The notes under the pieces: model-generated
What the model was told of the DNA's origin: nothing
Databases searched by the model: none
Seen by the model: the letters and a program-made list of their open reading frames with translations, nothing else
Source: Candidatus Manganitrophus noduliformans
GTDB lineage: Bacteria; Nitrospirota; Nitrospiria; SBBL01; Manganitrophaceae
DNA: 64,000 bases
Assembly: GCF_012184425.1 (NCBI RefSeq)
Contig: NZ_VTOW01000001.1
Location: forward strand, 930,001-994,000
Direction of reading: 5' to 3'
Program-made: the position numbers and the translations under genes
Shown here: positions 8,421 through 18,470 of the stretch, piece after piece
How the letters are laid out: the number at the start of each line of letters is the position of its first letter
Numbering within the stretch: the stretch's first letter is position 1

Positions 8421-8861
8421 TCAGAAACAACTCGGCCCAAGAAGTTCTTCCAGGTATCCGTTCAAAAGGTCGCGCCGTGCGACCATCCCGACCAACCGAT
8501 TGTCCCGATCGACCACCGGCAGACGGATCAGATGATTCTGTTGGATAAAGCGGCCGATTTCCAAGGCCGGGCAGTCGATCGAAACGGCGTGGGGATGTTT
8601 CATGATCTCCTCGGCCGAAAGGTTGGTGACATCGACGCCGGTCAGGAGGGCGTCGAGAAGATCATACTCGCTCACGATACCGATGAGCCTCATCTCGTCA
8701 TCCACAACCGGAACGCTTCCGAAGTTTCCGTTGACCATGCACGAGAGGATCGCGTCACACTTCGTCTCTTTTTTAAAGAAGACTACGGCCCGCTCCATCA
8801 AATCGAGGGCTGTCGTCTGCCGGAGCGGCTTGGCTCCCATCTTCAAATCGTTCTTTCTCAT
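8421..8861 (-). CDS. CBS-domain pair protein
   Basis: 146 residues, again two CBS motifs (LMERAVVFFKKETKCDAILSC to LIGIVSEYDLLDAL, then IMKHPHAVSIDCPALEIG to LVGMVARRDLLNGYLEELLG). It differs from the CBS protein at 6983 by an N-terminal extension with basic residues. The start at 8861 (MRKNDLKMGAKPL) has a GAGGGGG site upstream. It is the first gene of the minus-strand series, so the promoter of the island probably lies in 8862-9086; I see no clear consensus there. Confidence 0.87.
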   Translation of the reverse strand: MRKNDLKMGAKPLRQTTALDLMERAVVFFKKETKCDAILSCMVNGNFGSVPVVDDEMRLIGIVSEYDLLDALLTGVDVTNLSAEEIMKHPHAVSIDCPALEIGRFIQQNHLIRLPVVDRDNRLVGMVARRDLLNGYLEELLGPSCF

Positions 8862-9086
8862 GGCAGTCCCCCTCAAAGCCTGTTCCCTCATCTTTACATA
8901 ACATAAAAAGCAAATGGGATGCCAACAGGACCCCGAAGGTAAAAATAGCTTTCGCCTTTAAATACAATTGGTTAAAAGATTATAAAGAGTTATGGAGAGG
9001 ACTGCGTCCCGCCCGTTTGTCTACCTGAATGGACAGCGCATTGGATCGAAGGATCTCTAGGACAACGATCTTGTATACTATTCGGT

Positions 9087-9509
9087 ATGGACGATAAGAA
9101 GAATCAAATAAAGACGAGGCCTCCCCGGATTCTGGTGCTGGATGACGATAAAACCTTCCGGGAGCTTTTGGTCGACCTTTTTAGAAGCAACGGGTATGAG
9201 GTTGTCACGGTTGCCACCGGGGAGGATGCTCTTTGCAAGATTCAAGAAGAGCAATTCGATCTGGCCACGATCGATTTCGACCTTCCCGGCTGGGTCAACG
9301 GGATCGATTTTCTAAAGGAGCTCAAAGAGATGGCTTCTCATACCCAGGTGATCCTTCTGACCGGCAATGCTTCCGACGAGGTCGCAAAAGAGGCGATCCG
9401 TTACGGAGCCTATCATTATTACGTCAAGCCGATTCACCGCATCGATCAGTTCCTCCGTCTCATCGGAGAAGCGATCGAGGCCGGCCGTCAAAAGAAGAGG
9501 ATTGATTAG
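9087..9509 (+). CDS. single-domain response regulator (receiver)
   Basis: 140 residues comprising only a CheY-like receiver domain. The acidic pocket (LVLDDDK), phospho-acceptor Asp at about 63 (TIDFDLPGW), conserved Thr (ILLTGN) and Lys (YYVKPI) are all present. No output domain follows, so it probably relays phosphate or binds a partner. No histidine kinase lies beside it. Its stop overlaps the stop of the convergent gene at 9506 by four bases. Confidence 0.9.
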   Translation: MDDKKNQIKTRPPRILVLDDDKTFRELLVDLFRSNGYEVVTVATGEDALCKIQEEQFDLATIDFDLPGWVNGIDFLKELKEMASHTQVILLTGNASDEVAKEAIRYGAYHYYVKPIHRIDQFLRLIGEAIEAGRQKKRID

Positions 9510-9892
9510 TTTGGAAAGCGGAATTTCACCGTGACGCGGCTGCTTTTGACCCGGGGAAGAAGATTGCTGTTGATGTAGGAGTCTGAAACGATCACGGCGG
9601 TTTGAAGCGGCGCGATCGTTTTATTGGCGACGTTGCTCGCCAGGGGAATGTTGTCTGCGCTTAAAAGGTCGTAGTAGACGAAGACCCTTTTTTTGACATT
9701 GGAATGATTATGGAGGGTGGCGCTCCAGATGAATTTCGTCTTTCCGATCTTTTCCCAAACGGCATCGGGACGCCACTGATGCTCCAGGACTTCAACCTCC
9801 GCCTGGTCGGGCGGTGCCGCCATAGAAGGGGCGACGATGGCGATCAACACCGCTGTAATGAAGAGACGAGAAGAGAGCCACCGCATTCGCAT
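9506..9892 (-). CDS. small secreted protein of unknown function
   Basis: 128 residues with a typical Sec signal (MRMRWLSSRLFITAVLIAIVAPSMA before APPDQ). The mature part is about 100 residues, rich in beta strands, including KFIWSATLHNHSNVKKRVFVYYDLL and IAPLQTAVIVSDSYI, and looks like an immunoglobulin-type or FxLYD-like sandwich. The frame is open to an ATG at 9937 that overlaps the upstream gene's stop (ATGA), so coupled translation from there is an alternative. I preferred 9892 because the signal peptide is then standard. It sits in an operon with the gene at 9934 and the TPR gene. Confidence 0.7.
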   Translation of the reverse strand: MRMRWLSSRLFITAVLIAIVAPSMAAPPDQAEVEVLEHQWRPDAVWEKIGKTKFIWSATLHNHSNVKKRVFVYYDLLSADNIPLASNVANKTIAPLQTAVIVSDSYINSNLLPRVKSSRVTVKFRFPN

Positions 9893-9933
9893 CGATTCAT
9901 TCTTAAATATCGATACCACGACGATTGGGATTC

Positions 9934-10497
9934 TCATTGTGTTTGTTCGCGCTCTGGGTTTCCCATTCCAAAGGGCAACTTCTTTTCTTTTTGACGGGCC
10001 AGCTCTCTGTAAAGATCGTGAAATTGTTCGGTGGTGAGGGCGGGGTCGGTCAACCGGGCCAACTCCTCCGGTTGAATCGGAATCCAGGTCAGCTCGGAGG
10101 TGTCGGTCGTCCCGATCTTGATCCAGTGGTGGGGCATGATATCTTGCATGATCAGCCGGTCGACCCCGCCGTTGTGACGGATCGCCTCCCGGATGGCGAG
10201 GCGGGCTTCTTCGGCGGAGACACATCGGCCGATCCCGATATTCAGGGGAGGATCGAGAAAAGGGAAAAACTTGATCCGAACTTTCAACGATTCGTCCACC
10301 GTTGTGAAAGATTGCTTCACCTCTTTGGTGCGGTTCTTCCATTTTCCGGCGAGAAGAATTTCGATGGTCGTCGGCTTATCGCGGTTCTCTTGCGCGGCGC
10401 AATCGTACGTCCGTTCCACGGCGAGGGAAGCGATCGGCGTGAAACAAAGAATCGCGGCGATCGAGATTCCATAAAATATCAGAGCGCGGTGATGCAT
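9934..10497 (-). CDS. secreted protein of an unrecognised family, paralogue of 26864-27427
   Basis: 187 residues with a signal peptide (MHHRALIFYGISIAAILCF...ASLA). I recognise no known domain. It shares the C-terminal plan of the gene at 26864: an I-x-IG-[RK] segment followed by an A-R-x-A-[IM]-R helix, then H-x-I-x-IG[TS], then L-[ST]-T-E-[QE]-F-H-[DN]-L-Y-R near the end. Two mature cysteines (YDCAAQ, GRCVSA) are specific to this copy. The start at 10497 directly follows the TPR gene stop (10499). The paralogy suggests a shared role tied to the multicopper oxidase cluster. Confidence 0.75.
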   Translation of the reverse strand: MHHRALIFYGISIAAILCFTPIASLAVERTYDCAAQENRDKPTTIEILLAGKWKNRTKEVKQSFTTVDESLKVRIKFFPFLDPPLNIGIGRCVSAEEARLAIREAIRHNGGVDRLIMQDIMPHHWIKIGTTDTSELTWIPIQPEELARLTDPALTTEQFHDLYRELARQKEKKLPFGMGNPEREQTQ

Positions 10498-10498
10498 T

Positions 10499-11554
10499 CT
10501 ATTCAACGTTTTTTCCCTTTCCCGTTTTTTCCGAAGGTGCTCTTTCATTTTTTTGCGCCGGCGCCGGTTTCTCGGAGTTCAAGCGGTCCAGATATTTGCG
10601 GGCCTGCGCATTTTTGGGATCGAGTTCGATGGTCCGTTGAAAGGCTTGAATCGCCATCGCAATCAGTTGCCGGCGCTCGTTCGGATCGGAGAGGCCGGCC
10701 GCCAGCAAGACCTGGGACTCGCCGAGGGCGAGGAAGATGTCGGGCGAGCCTTGCTTGACCTGCGAGAGGGTGGCGTATTCCCGGGCCGCATCGAGATATT
10801 CCCCCCCCAGGAAATAAACGCGCGCCAGCTTCTCGCGCGCCCTCGATTCGTTCGGATCGGCTTCGACCATCGCCTGCCATTGCTTCACGGCGTTGGAGAT
10901 CTCCCCTTTCTTTTCATAGATCAGGCCCAAATTGTACCGCGCTTCCATGAGCGAAGGATCGATCGCAAGCGCCGCTTCATACTCCTTTTGCGCTTTGTCG
11001 AAATGGTTCCGGCGGTAGTGGATATTGGCCATGCCGGCATGGACGACCGCAATTTTGGGCGAAAGTCTGTTCGCCTGCGTGTAGGCTTCCAAGGCCTCTT
11101 TCTCTTTTCCGATTCGAAGGTAGACGTGCCCCAGCGAAACGAAGGCGTGCTCGTCCCGCGGGGCCAGCCGGGCGGCCCCCTCGAATTCCTTCGCCGCTTC
11201 TTCCAAAGCGCGGCTTTCGAGATGGAACCGGCCGAGCCAGTAGCGGACCGTTGCATTCGTCGGATGTTTCGCCGCCAGATCTTTATAGAACTGCGTTCCT
11301 TGAGGACCGCGCCGCAGGGCAATCCGGGTCCGATACACCGCCTGGTGATAGATGTGGGTGTCGAGGCTCAATGTCGCCGCCTGGGTGAATTTCTCAAGGG
11401 CTTCATCGTAGCGCCGCTGCTTGTTCAGCTCGATTCCTTCTTCAAAATAAGATCTGGCGCGATCGGCGGGGGAAGAGGCGAACGAAAAACCGGGCAGACA
11501 AATGAGGAACAAACCTGCGATGTAAATCAGCCGCAGGGGTACGATCCATTTCAC
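10499..11554 (-). CDS. secreted TPR-repeat protein
   Basis: 351 residues starting at a GTG with AAGGAG nine bases upstream, then a signal peptide (WIVPLRLIYIAGLFLICLPGFSFA). The body is a run of tetratricopeptide repeats (about 7-8), for example EEGIELNKQRRYDEALEKF, FVSLGHVYLRIGKEKEALEAY and ARYNLGLIYEKKGEISNAV. The low-complexity, Lys/Glu/Pro-rich C-terminus is probably disordered. TPR scaffolds in the periplasm commonly assemble envelope or respiratory complexes. It heads a three-gene minus-strand operon (with 9934 and 9506) divergent from the sigma-54 activator. Confidence 0.88.
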   Translation of the reverse strand: MKWIVPLRLIYIAGLFLICLPGFSFASSPADRARSYFEEGIELNKQRRYDEALEKFTQAATLSLDTHIYHQAVYRTRIALRRGPQGTQFYKDLAAKHPTNATVRYWLGRFHLESRALEEAAKEFEGAARLAPRDEHAFVSLGHVYLRIGKEKEALEAYTQANRLSPKIAVVHAGMANIHYRRNHFDKAQKEYEAALAIDPSLMEARYNLGLIYEKKGEISNAVKQWQAMVEADPNESRAREKLARVYFLGGEYLDAAREYATLSQVKQGSPDIFLALGESQVLLAAGLSDPNERRQLIAMAIQAFQRTIELDPKNAQARKYLDRLNSEKPAPAQKNERAPSEKTGKGKNVE

Positions 11555-11621
11555 GCTTAAGACTCCTTCTTTCAGAAAACGGCTGCATTCTACCATCCCG
11601 AAAAATAAAAAACAACCGACT

Positions 11622-11647
11622 GGGGGAGAGGCGGTCCCTCGCCCCTA
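11622..11647. repeat. degenerate GTAGGGGC-family hairpin
   Basis: A single partial unit, GGGGGAGAGGCGGTCCCTCG followed by CCCCTAC, in the divergent gap between the TPR gene and the sigma-54 activator. It has the same CCCCTAC terminus as the paired elements elsewhere, but its partner unit is missing. Confidence 0.5.
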
Positions 11648-11685
11648 CATTACGATTCCAATAAGCGCCGTCAGGCGAATAAATC

Positions 11686-11714
11686 TTGACACCGATGGAC
11701 CGTTTCAATAAGAT
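11686..11714 (+). promoter_or_regulatory. sigma-70-type promoter of the sigma-54 activator gene
   Basis: TTGACA at 11686-11691, a 17-base spacer and TAAGAT at 11709-11714. Transcription would begin near 11721. That leaves the first ATG of the frame (11695) untranscribed and favours the GTG at 11752 as translation start. Confidence 0.65.
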
Positions 11715-11751
11715 AATCAAACTTCTTGGCATCAGCAAAGAGTGGAGGCTC

Positions 11752-13041
<1,290 letters not shown>

Positions 13042-13189
13042 CCCTCTTGTCTTTCTCAAAGCGTTTAACCTAAGTTTTAATCACTGCGATCCGTCTGTTT
13101 CCAATCAGATTATTTTAAATCGGCGGCGAATTTTCAACCGGTCTGCTCGTCCTGTTTCCGCCGAGCGAGTGAATAAATTTCTAGTCAAC

Positions 13190-13206
13190 TGTCTAAAATA
13201 TTGACA
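13190..13206. promoter_or_regulatory. candidate activator-binding inverted repeat
   Basis: TGTC-N9-GACA, with 12 of 17 positions symmetric, about 90-100 bases upstream of the -24 element. That is the distance at which sigma-54 activators usually bind. The right half (AAAATATTGACAC) resembles AAAATGCTTGACAC upstream of MCO2. The assignment is a guess from position and symmetry. Confidence 0.3.
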
Positions 13207-13291
13207 CACCGGCTGCGATCCAATCCCGGTCTCATTCCGCGTTTTCATAAAAAATCCCAGTCTTTTTCGGTTTTCTTCTGCGTCAATTTTT

Positions 13292-13307
13292 TGGCATCGC
13301 TCTTGCT
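13292..13307 (+). promoter_or_regulatory. canonical sigma-54 (-24/-12) promoter of MCO1
   Basis: TGGCAT-CGCTC-TTGCT, with GG and GC separated by exactly ten bases as the RpoN consensus requires. Transcription would start near 13318, leaving a leader of about 230 bases before MCO1. The leader contains two small palindromes (ACGCTT-TC-AAGCGT at 13410-13423 and TGAGCGCTCA at 13446-13455). The gap 13042-13546 holds no other gene. Confidence 0.8.
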
Positions 13308-13546
13308 CTGTAGCGAACCGCCATTGTCGCTTGCCGTGAAATGGAAAGTGTCAATACTTTTATTCACGGAGTGAGGATCACCAACCTCAGTTTAGAACCG
13401 ATGGTTGAGACGCTTTCAAGCGTATCTCTGGCGAGGGGATATCGCTGAGCGCTCAATCGAGGAAATGAGAACCACATCATCACCTGTCATCGGATACGAT
13501 CATTTCAGGAAGAACATTAGATAAGAGAATGATGAGGAGAAGCGGA

Positions 13547-16500
13547 ATGAAGAAGTCAGAAGGAAGCTTCTGGGGGGGATTTTTTGCATTTTTGGCGTTG
13601 TTTTTGTTCCAGAGCGGAGTATTAAACGCGGAAGGAACACATCAACACGATCATGACATGCAGGAAATGAGAATGCCGGAGCGGGGTCAAGGCAGCCCGG
13701 TTCCCGCCGGGGCCGTCCGCCAGGACGCCGGCGCGCAGATGTTGAACAAACTGACCGAGAAGCTCGATCACGAAATCACCCGGGCCGGCGGAAATCTCGG
13801 CGGATTCACGAACGCCTCGCAGGCCCACACGATGTCGCAGGGGATTCCCCTCCAGATCGCGAATGAAGAAGCGGTCACCCCGGGGGGGCGCTGCCCGAGC
13901 AATGTCCCGGTGAAAACCTTCGACATCTCCGCGATCAACGCGGAGATCACGATCAGCCGCTTTATGGATTTTTATCCCGGCTACCTCTATGTTTTGACCG
14001 AGGACCTGGAAAAGGTCCGCGCGGAAGAGGCCAAAAACAAAGCGGCCCGCGAGAGCAAAGATCCGTTTCCCGATGCGGCCGTTTCCGTCGGGCTTCAGGG
14101 CGATCTGATTCAGCCGCTGGTCATCCGCGCCAACGCCGGCGACTGTGTCCGGATCACGCTGCGCAACCAGACTGAGAACGATGAGCCGGTCAGCCTCCAC
14201 ATCCACGGCTCCAGCATGATTGTGAAGGCGACCGGTGAGGCGGCCACCATGGCGAACAAGGATTCGATGGTCGCGCCGGGCAATACGCAAGATTTTGAAT
14301 GGTATATCCCCGGCGATCAGCCCGACTCGTCGCATCACTTCCATAGCCACGCGACCCGCGATCAATGGTCGCTCGGGATGTTCGGCGCCCTGGTGGTCGA
14401 GCCGCGGGGTTCGCGTTATCTGAATCCCTGGACCGGCAAAGAGATGAAAAGCGGCTGGATGGCGATGATCGAAGACCCGAACGGTCCCGACTTCCGCGAG
14501 TTCGCCATCTTCTATCATGAGATCGGGGACGAGGTTTTCCGGATCCTGGACCGCAACGGACAGATGCTGGCTCAGCGCGACTCCTTCACCGACACCTATC
14601 GGCCCGGCGGGCGGGGACTGAATCTCCGGAGCGAGCCGCACGGAACGCGGCTGGCGATGCAGGACAAGGCGCACCACGTCCACGATGAGTCGATGGGGTA
14701 CGGCTCCTACACCTTCGGCGACCCCGCCACCACGGTGCCTCGTTCTTATCTGGGCGATCCGACCAAATATCGGATGATGGGAGGATCGGAAGTCATTCAT
14801 TCCCATCATCTCCACGGCGGCAGCGACCGATGGCCCCGCTCGCCCGGCGCCGTCACTGCAGGGGAGTTTAATTTCGCGGCGACCGCCGGCGGGACCGGCC
14901 CGGTCAAATTCCCGCCGGTCCGGACCAGTTCCGAGCGGCTCGACGTGCAAGCGATCGGCGCCGCCGAATCGTACGATCAGGTGATCGAATGCGGCTCCGG
15001 CGGCTGCGCCTACGGCGCGGGCGATTACACCTTCCACTGTCATATTCCGCAGCACTATGTCACCGGAATGTGGGGCTTCTGGCGCGTCTACAACACCCTT
15101 CAGGTGGCCGGCTCTCAAGACGACATCATGCCGCCGCTGGCCGAGCTTCCAGATCGGAAGGGAAAAATGAAACCGGCGGTCGATTCCTCCAAACTCATCG
15201 GAAAGACGGTCGATTGGTTCGGCGGGCAGAAATTCAAGATCACCGCCGACAAGAGCAACTGGAAGGCGAATCCGCCCGAAGTGTCGATCAAAGAGTGGGT
15301 CGACATGATGCTTCCCGCCCAAGGAAAACCGGGGGGGACCGACGACGAGCACAAGCAGGTCGTCTCCATGGATGCGACGGTGCTCGATTGGGTCTGGGAC
15401 GGAAATGTCGCCCTGTCGGAACCGGAGACGAAGCAGGTGTGGGTGAACTATAAGAGTCCCACGCCGGGGAAGCGGTTCGCGCTTCGGTTCGATCCGCTCA
15501 CCGGGAAACTCTCGATTCCCTATTTAAGGCCGCATATGGGGAAACGGGTCCCTTTTTCGCCCGAACACAACCCGGCGCCGTTCTTCGAGCCGATCCGCCG
15601 GATGGCGGGTGAAACAGAACCGGCCACTCCCGGAGAGCAGGGGCCGTGGAGCCTCTGTCCCGGAAGAGCGCCTCGGAAATACTACACCATCAACGGGATC
15701 ACCCTTCCGATCACGCTGAAGCCGGCGACGAAGAAAACGCCGGCGATCGTCGACCCCGACGGTTTGCTCTTCGTGTTGGAAGAGGAAGAAGCGGAGGTCC
15801 GCAAAAATGACGACAAAAAAGTGCCGCTGGCGATTCGCGCCAATGTGTACGATTGTGTCGACGTCATCTACAAGAGCAAAATGAAGGATGACGACCGGAC
15901 CGTTCATTCCAATAAGACGAACATCCATCCTCATTTCTTCCAGTTCGACATCACCGCGTCGGACGGGGTGATCATCGGCTTCAACTATGAACAGTCGGTT
16001 CGGCCTTTCACCATCTTGAAGCCGGAAGACAAGTCGAAGCCGAATTACGGACTGCCGGTTCCTCAGAACACCACGTTGACCAAAGCGGCGAAAGCAGGCG
16101 ATACCTCGATTGAAATCGCTTCCGCCGTTCGCAAAATCGACGTGCATGACATCAAGTTCGATACCCCGATGTTCCACCCGGGAATCACCATCGGACTTTC
16201 TCTCGACGGCGTCGGCGAGTTCGAGGCGGTCAAAATCAAAGAGATCAAAGGAACCACGGTTATCCTGACCGAGCCTCTCAAGGGAAATCATAAAAAGGGC
16301 TCGATCGCCAGCCCCGAGTTCGTTCGTTATCGGTGGTATCCCGACGTCGATCTCGGCCTGGTCTTCTGGCACGATCATGTCTTCGGCCTCGACGGCTGGG
16401 GCCATGGGCTCTTCGGATCGACGATCGTCGAGCCGGCCGGGTCGACCTATCACGATCCGGTGACCGGAAAAGAGATCCGGAGCGGGATTGTGGCGGACAT

Positions 16501-18361
16501 TCGCACCACCGATCCGGTTTCTCATCAGGTCTCGGGTAGCTTCCGGGAAGTGGTGATGCAGATCATGGATTCCAACCCGAGAACGGCCGAGTTGATCACG
16601 GCCGACAATCCGATGGCGGGACGTCCTTCCGTGGATGGAACGCCGTCTGCGAAGTATCCGGAACGGCTGAACAAGTCGGCGATGACCTTCCTCAATGGAG
16701 GCGAGGCGACCACCGGCGGTGGTTTTGGGTTGCGGGTGGAGCCCCTTTCGGTGCGGCTGGCCAACAACCCCGATCCTTCTCAGCTCTTCTCCAGCAAGGT
16801 CCATGGCGATCCGGCGACTCCGATGATGAAGGCCTATCTCGGGGACCCGATCGTCTTCCGCGTCATTCAGGGAGCGGCGAATGAGGCCCACACCTGGCAT
16901 GTCAGCGGCCACTATTTCCCGATGGAGCGCTTCAATCCCGGTTCGCTGCCGCGCACCACATTCCACATCGCCATCGCGGAGCGGCTCGATATGGTGATTC
17001 CGGCCGCCGGCGGACCGCAACGGATGGCGGGGGACTACCTCTACTATTCCGGGCGGGCCTCTCACTTCTCCGGCGGATCGTGGGGACTGATCCGGGTATT
17101 GGATAAGCCGGACAAGAGCCTCCAGCCGTTGCCGTCGCGGGAAGAGATCCCCGCCCCGGCAAAGGAGCTTTGCCCCGCGGATGCGCCGGTGAAGAACTTC
17201 AACGTCTCTGCCATCGACTACGCCATGCGCTTTAATCCCGGCATGCCGGAAGTCATGGAAGTCGATCTCGGCCGGCGAGTGAACACCGCCAACGAACAAG
17301 GAAAGGCTTATGTCCTTGATGACGAGGTGACCAAGGTCAAGAGCGGGAATCTCAAGCCGATGCCGCTGACCGTTCGGGTCAACGTCGGGGATTGCATCAA
17401 GATCAAGCTGACCAACCGGATGGCCAAAGAGCGGGCGGGGCTGCATATCGACGGGCTCGCTTTCGATCCGAAAGACTCCACCGGGGCGAACGTCGGAAAC
17501 AACCCCGGCGATCAGACGGTGGCCCCCGGCAAGAGCCGAACGTACACCTACTACGCCCACCCCGAATATGGCGAAAACGCCGCCATGATTCAGGACTGGG
17601 GGAACGTCATCGACAATCCTCGAAACGGTCTCTACGGCGCCGTGATCATCGGGCCGAGAGGGTCGAAGTATCGTGACCCGATAACCGGAGAGGATATCAC
17701 CCTGAAGAATTCCTGGCAGGCCGATGTGGTCGTCGACCGGAGCATTCCGGGGAACGAGAACAAGAAAAACTACCGGGAGTTCTCGCTGATGTTCCAGGAC
17801 GAAGACCAGCTCATGGGAACCAGCTTCATGCCGTATGCCCAGAAGGTCGCCGGACTGACCGGCGTCAACTACCGTGCGGAGCCGAAGGACTGGTATCTGG
17901 ACAACGGGACCTGCGACGTCGGAATGATTTTCCAATGCGTCGCCGAGAGTAAGAGCGGTCCGATCACGCCGGTTCTGCAGGCCCATGCCGGGGATCCGGT
18001 TCTCATCCATGTCTTCGGCGGATTCAGCGAGCAGGTCGGAGTCTTCGCCCTGGATGGTCATGAATGGCCCGCCGATGTTTTCAAAGGGGCGCATCTGCAC
18101 AGCTCCTTCGAATTCGGCGGAAGCTCCTATCTCCGTGTCGATCTTCGAGGGGGCGCCGGCGGACCGCATCAGCTGGCGGGTGATTACGTCTATATGAATC
18201 ACCGGGCCGCCTACATCGATGCGGGACAATGGGGCTTCCTCAAAGTGCTTCCGAAGGGGGACAAAAAGATCCTTGCCTTATCGCCGACCGATCCCGGCTT
18301 CCGATTCGCGGGACAGGAGGGAAGCGCTCGGCCGATCTCCGTAGAAGGGAAGGCTGAGTAA
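13547..18361 (+). CDS. giant secreted multicopper oxidase, three fused two-domain units (MCO1)
   Basis: 1604 residues. The start at 13547 has AGGAG seven bases upstream; the ATG at 13529 lacks one. A signal peptide ends at ...GVLNA, and the mature N-terminus is His-rich (EGTHQHDHD). Three units of about 400-480 residues follow. Unit 1 has every copper motif: HIH at 218-220, HFHSH at 264-268, HSHHLH at 418-423, and HCHIPQHYVTGM at 497-508 (type 1 Cys498, His503, axial Met508). Unit 2 keeps HPH (794-796), HDH (942-944) and HTWHVSGH (1115-1122), but has SGRASHFSGGSW where HCH-type ligands should be. Unit 3 (from about 1207) has lost nearly all ligands. Spacing within unit 1 fits two-domain laccases, giving six cupredoxin domains as in ceruloplasmin. 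Probable role: oxidation of a metal or organic substrate outside the cytoplasm, coupled to O2 reduction. Substrate unknown. Confidence 0.9.
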   Translation: MKKSEGSFWGGFFAFLALFLFQSGVLNAEGTHQHDHDMQEMRMPERGQGSPVPAGAVRQDAGAQMLNKLTEKLDHEITRAGGNLGGFTNASQAHTMSQGIPLQIANEEAVTPGGRCPSNVPVKTFDISAINAEITISRFMDFYPGYLYVLTEDLEKVRAEEAKNKAARESKDPFPDAAVSVGLQGDLIQPLVIRANAGDCVRITLRNQTENDEPVSLHIHGSSMIVKATGEAATMANKDSMVAPGNTQDFEWYIPGDQPDSSHHFHSHATRDQWSLGMFGALVVEPRGSRYLNPWTGKEMKSGWMAMIEDPNGPDFREFAIFYHEIGDEVFRILDRNGQMLAQRDSFTDTYRPGGRGLNLRSEPHGTRLAMQDKAHHVHDESMGYGSYTFGDPATTVPRSYLGDPTKYRMMGGSEVIHSHHLHGGSDRWPRSPGAVTAGEFNFAATAGGTGPVKFPPVRTSSERLDVQAIGAAESYDQVIECGSGGCAYGAGDYTFHCHIPQHYVTGMWGFWRVYNTLQVAGSQDDIMPPLAELPDRKGKMKPAVDSSKLIGKTVDWFGGQKFKITADKSNWKANPPEVSIKEWVDMMLPAQGKPGGTDDEHKQVVSMDATVLDWVWDGNVALSEPETKQVWVNYKSPTPGKRFALRFDPLTGKLSIPYLRPHMGKRVPFSPEHNPAPFFEPIRRMAGETEPATPGEQGPWSLCPGRAPRKYYTINGITLPITLKPATKKTPAIVDPDGLLFVLEEEEAEVRKNDDKKVPLAIRANVYDCVDVIYKSKMKDDDRTVHSNKTNIHPHFFQFDITASDGVIIGFNYEQSVRPFTILKPEDKSKPNYGLPVPQNTTLTKAAKAGDTSIEIASAVRKIDVHDIKFDTPMFHPGITIGLSLDGVGEFEAVKIKEIKGTTVILTEPLKGNHKKGSIASPEFVRYRWYPDVDLGLVFWHDHVFGLDGWGHGLFGSTIVEPAGSTYHDPVTGKEIRSGIVADIRTTDPVSHQVSGSFREVVMQIMDSNPRTAELITADNPMAGRPSVDGTPSAKYPERLNKSAMTFLNGGEATTGGGFGLRVEPLSVRLANNPDPSQLFSSKVHGDPATPMMKAYLGDPIVFRVIQGAANEAHTWHVSGHYFPMERFNPGSLPRTTFHIAIAERLDMVIPAAGGPQRMAGDYLYYSGRASHFSGGSWGLIRVLDKPDKSLQPLPSREEIPAPAKELCPADAPVKNFNVSAIDYAMRFNPGMPEVMEVDLGRRVNTANEQGKAYVLDDEVTKVKSGNLKPMPLTVRVNVGDCIKIKLTNRMAKERAGLHIDGLAFDPKDSTGANVGNNPGDQTVAPGKSRTYTYYAHPEYGENAAMIQDWGNVIDNPRNGLYGAVIIGPRGSKYRDPITGEDITLKNSWQADVVVDRSIPGNENKKNYREFSLMFQDEDQLMGTSFMPYAQKVAGLTGVNYRAEPKDWYLDNGTCDVGMIFQCVAESKSGPITPVLQAHAGDPVLIHVFGGFSEQVGVFALDGHEWPADVFKGAHLHSSFEFGGSSYLRVDLRGGAGGPHQLAGDYVYMNHRAAYIDAGQWGFLKVLPKGDKKILALSPTDPGFRFAGQEGSARPISVEGKAE

Positions 18362-18389
18362 GCATTCTCTGAAATAAAATGCAAGACAG

Positions 18390-18424
18390 GTAGAGGGACT
18401 TTCGAGTCCCTCTACTTGTTTTTG
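18390..18424 (+). terminator. rho-independent terminator after MCO1
   Basis: An 11-bp perfect stem (GTAGAGGGACT / AGTCCCTCTAC) closed by a TTCG tetraloop and followed by TTGTTTTT. It lies 28 bases after the MCO1 stop and before the propeller gene, so MCO1 is probably transcribed alone. Confidence 0.9.
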
Positions 18425-18470
18425 CGCCGGAGCGTTTCTTGGTCTTTATCAATATCGTTGGAGAGAATTC

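Noticed and set aside
13201-13229. Sigma-70 promoter for MCO1 at the TTGACA at 13201
   Set aside because: No acceptable -10 element at 16-18 bases; the sigma-54 site at 13292 is much better.
15524-18229. 901-codon minus-strand open frame inside MCO1, and similar frames antisense to MCO2 (19803-21635, 22113-22919, 23907-24929)
   Set aside because: All are shadows of the oxidase genes, with no ribosome site and no recognisable domain.
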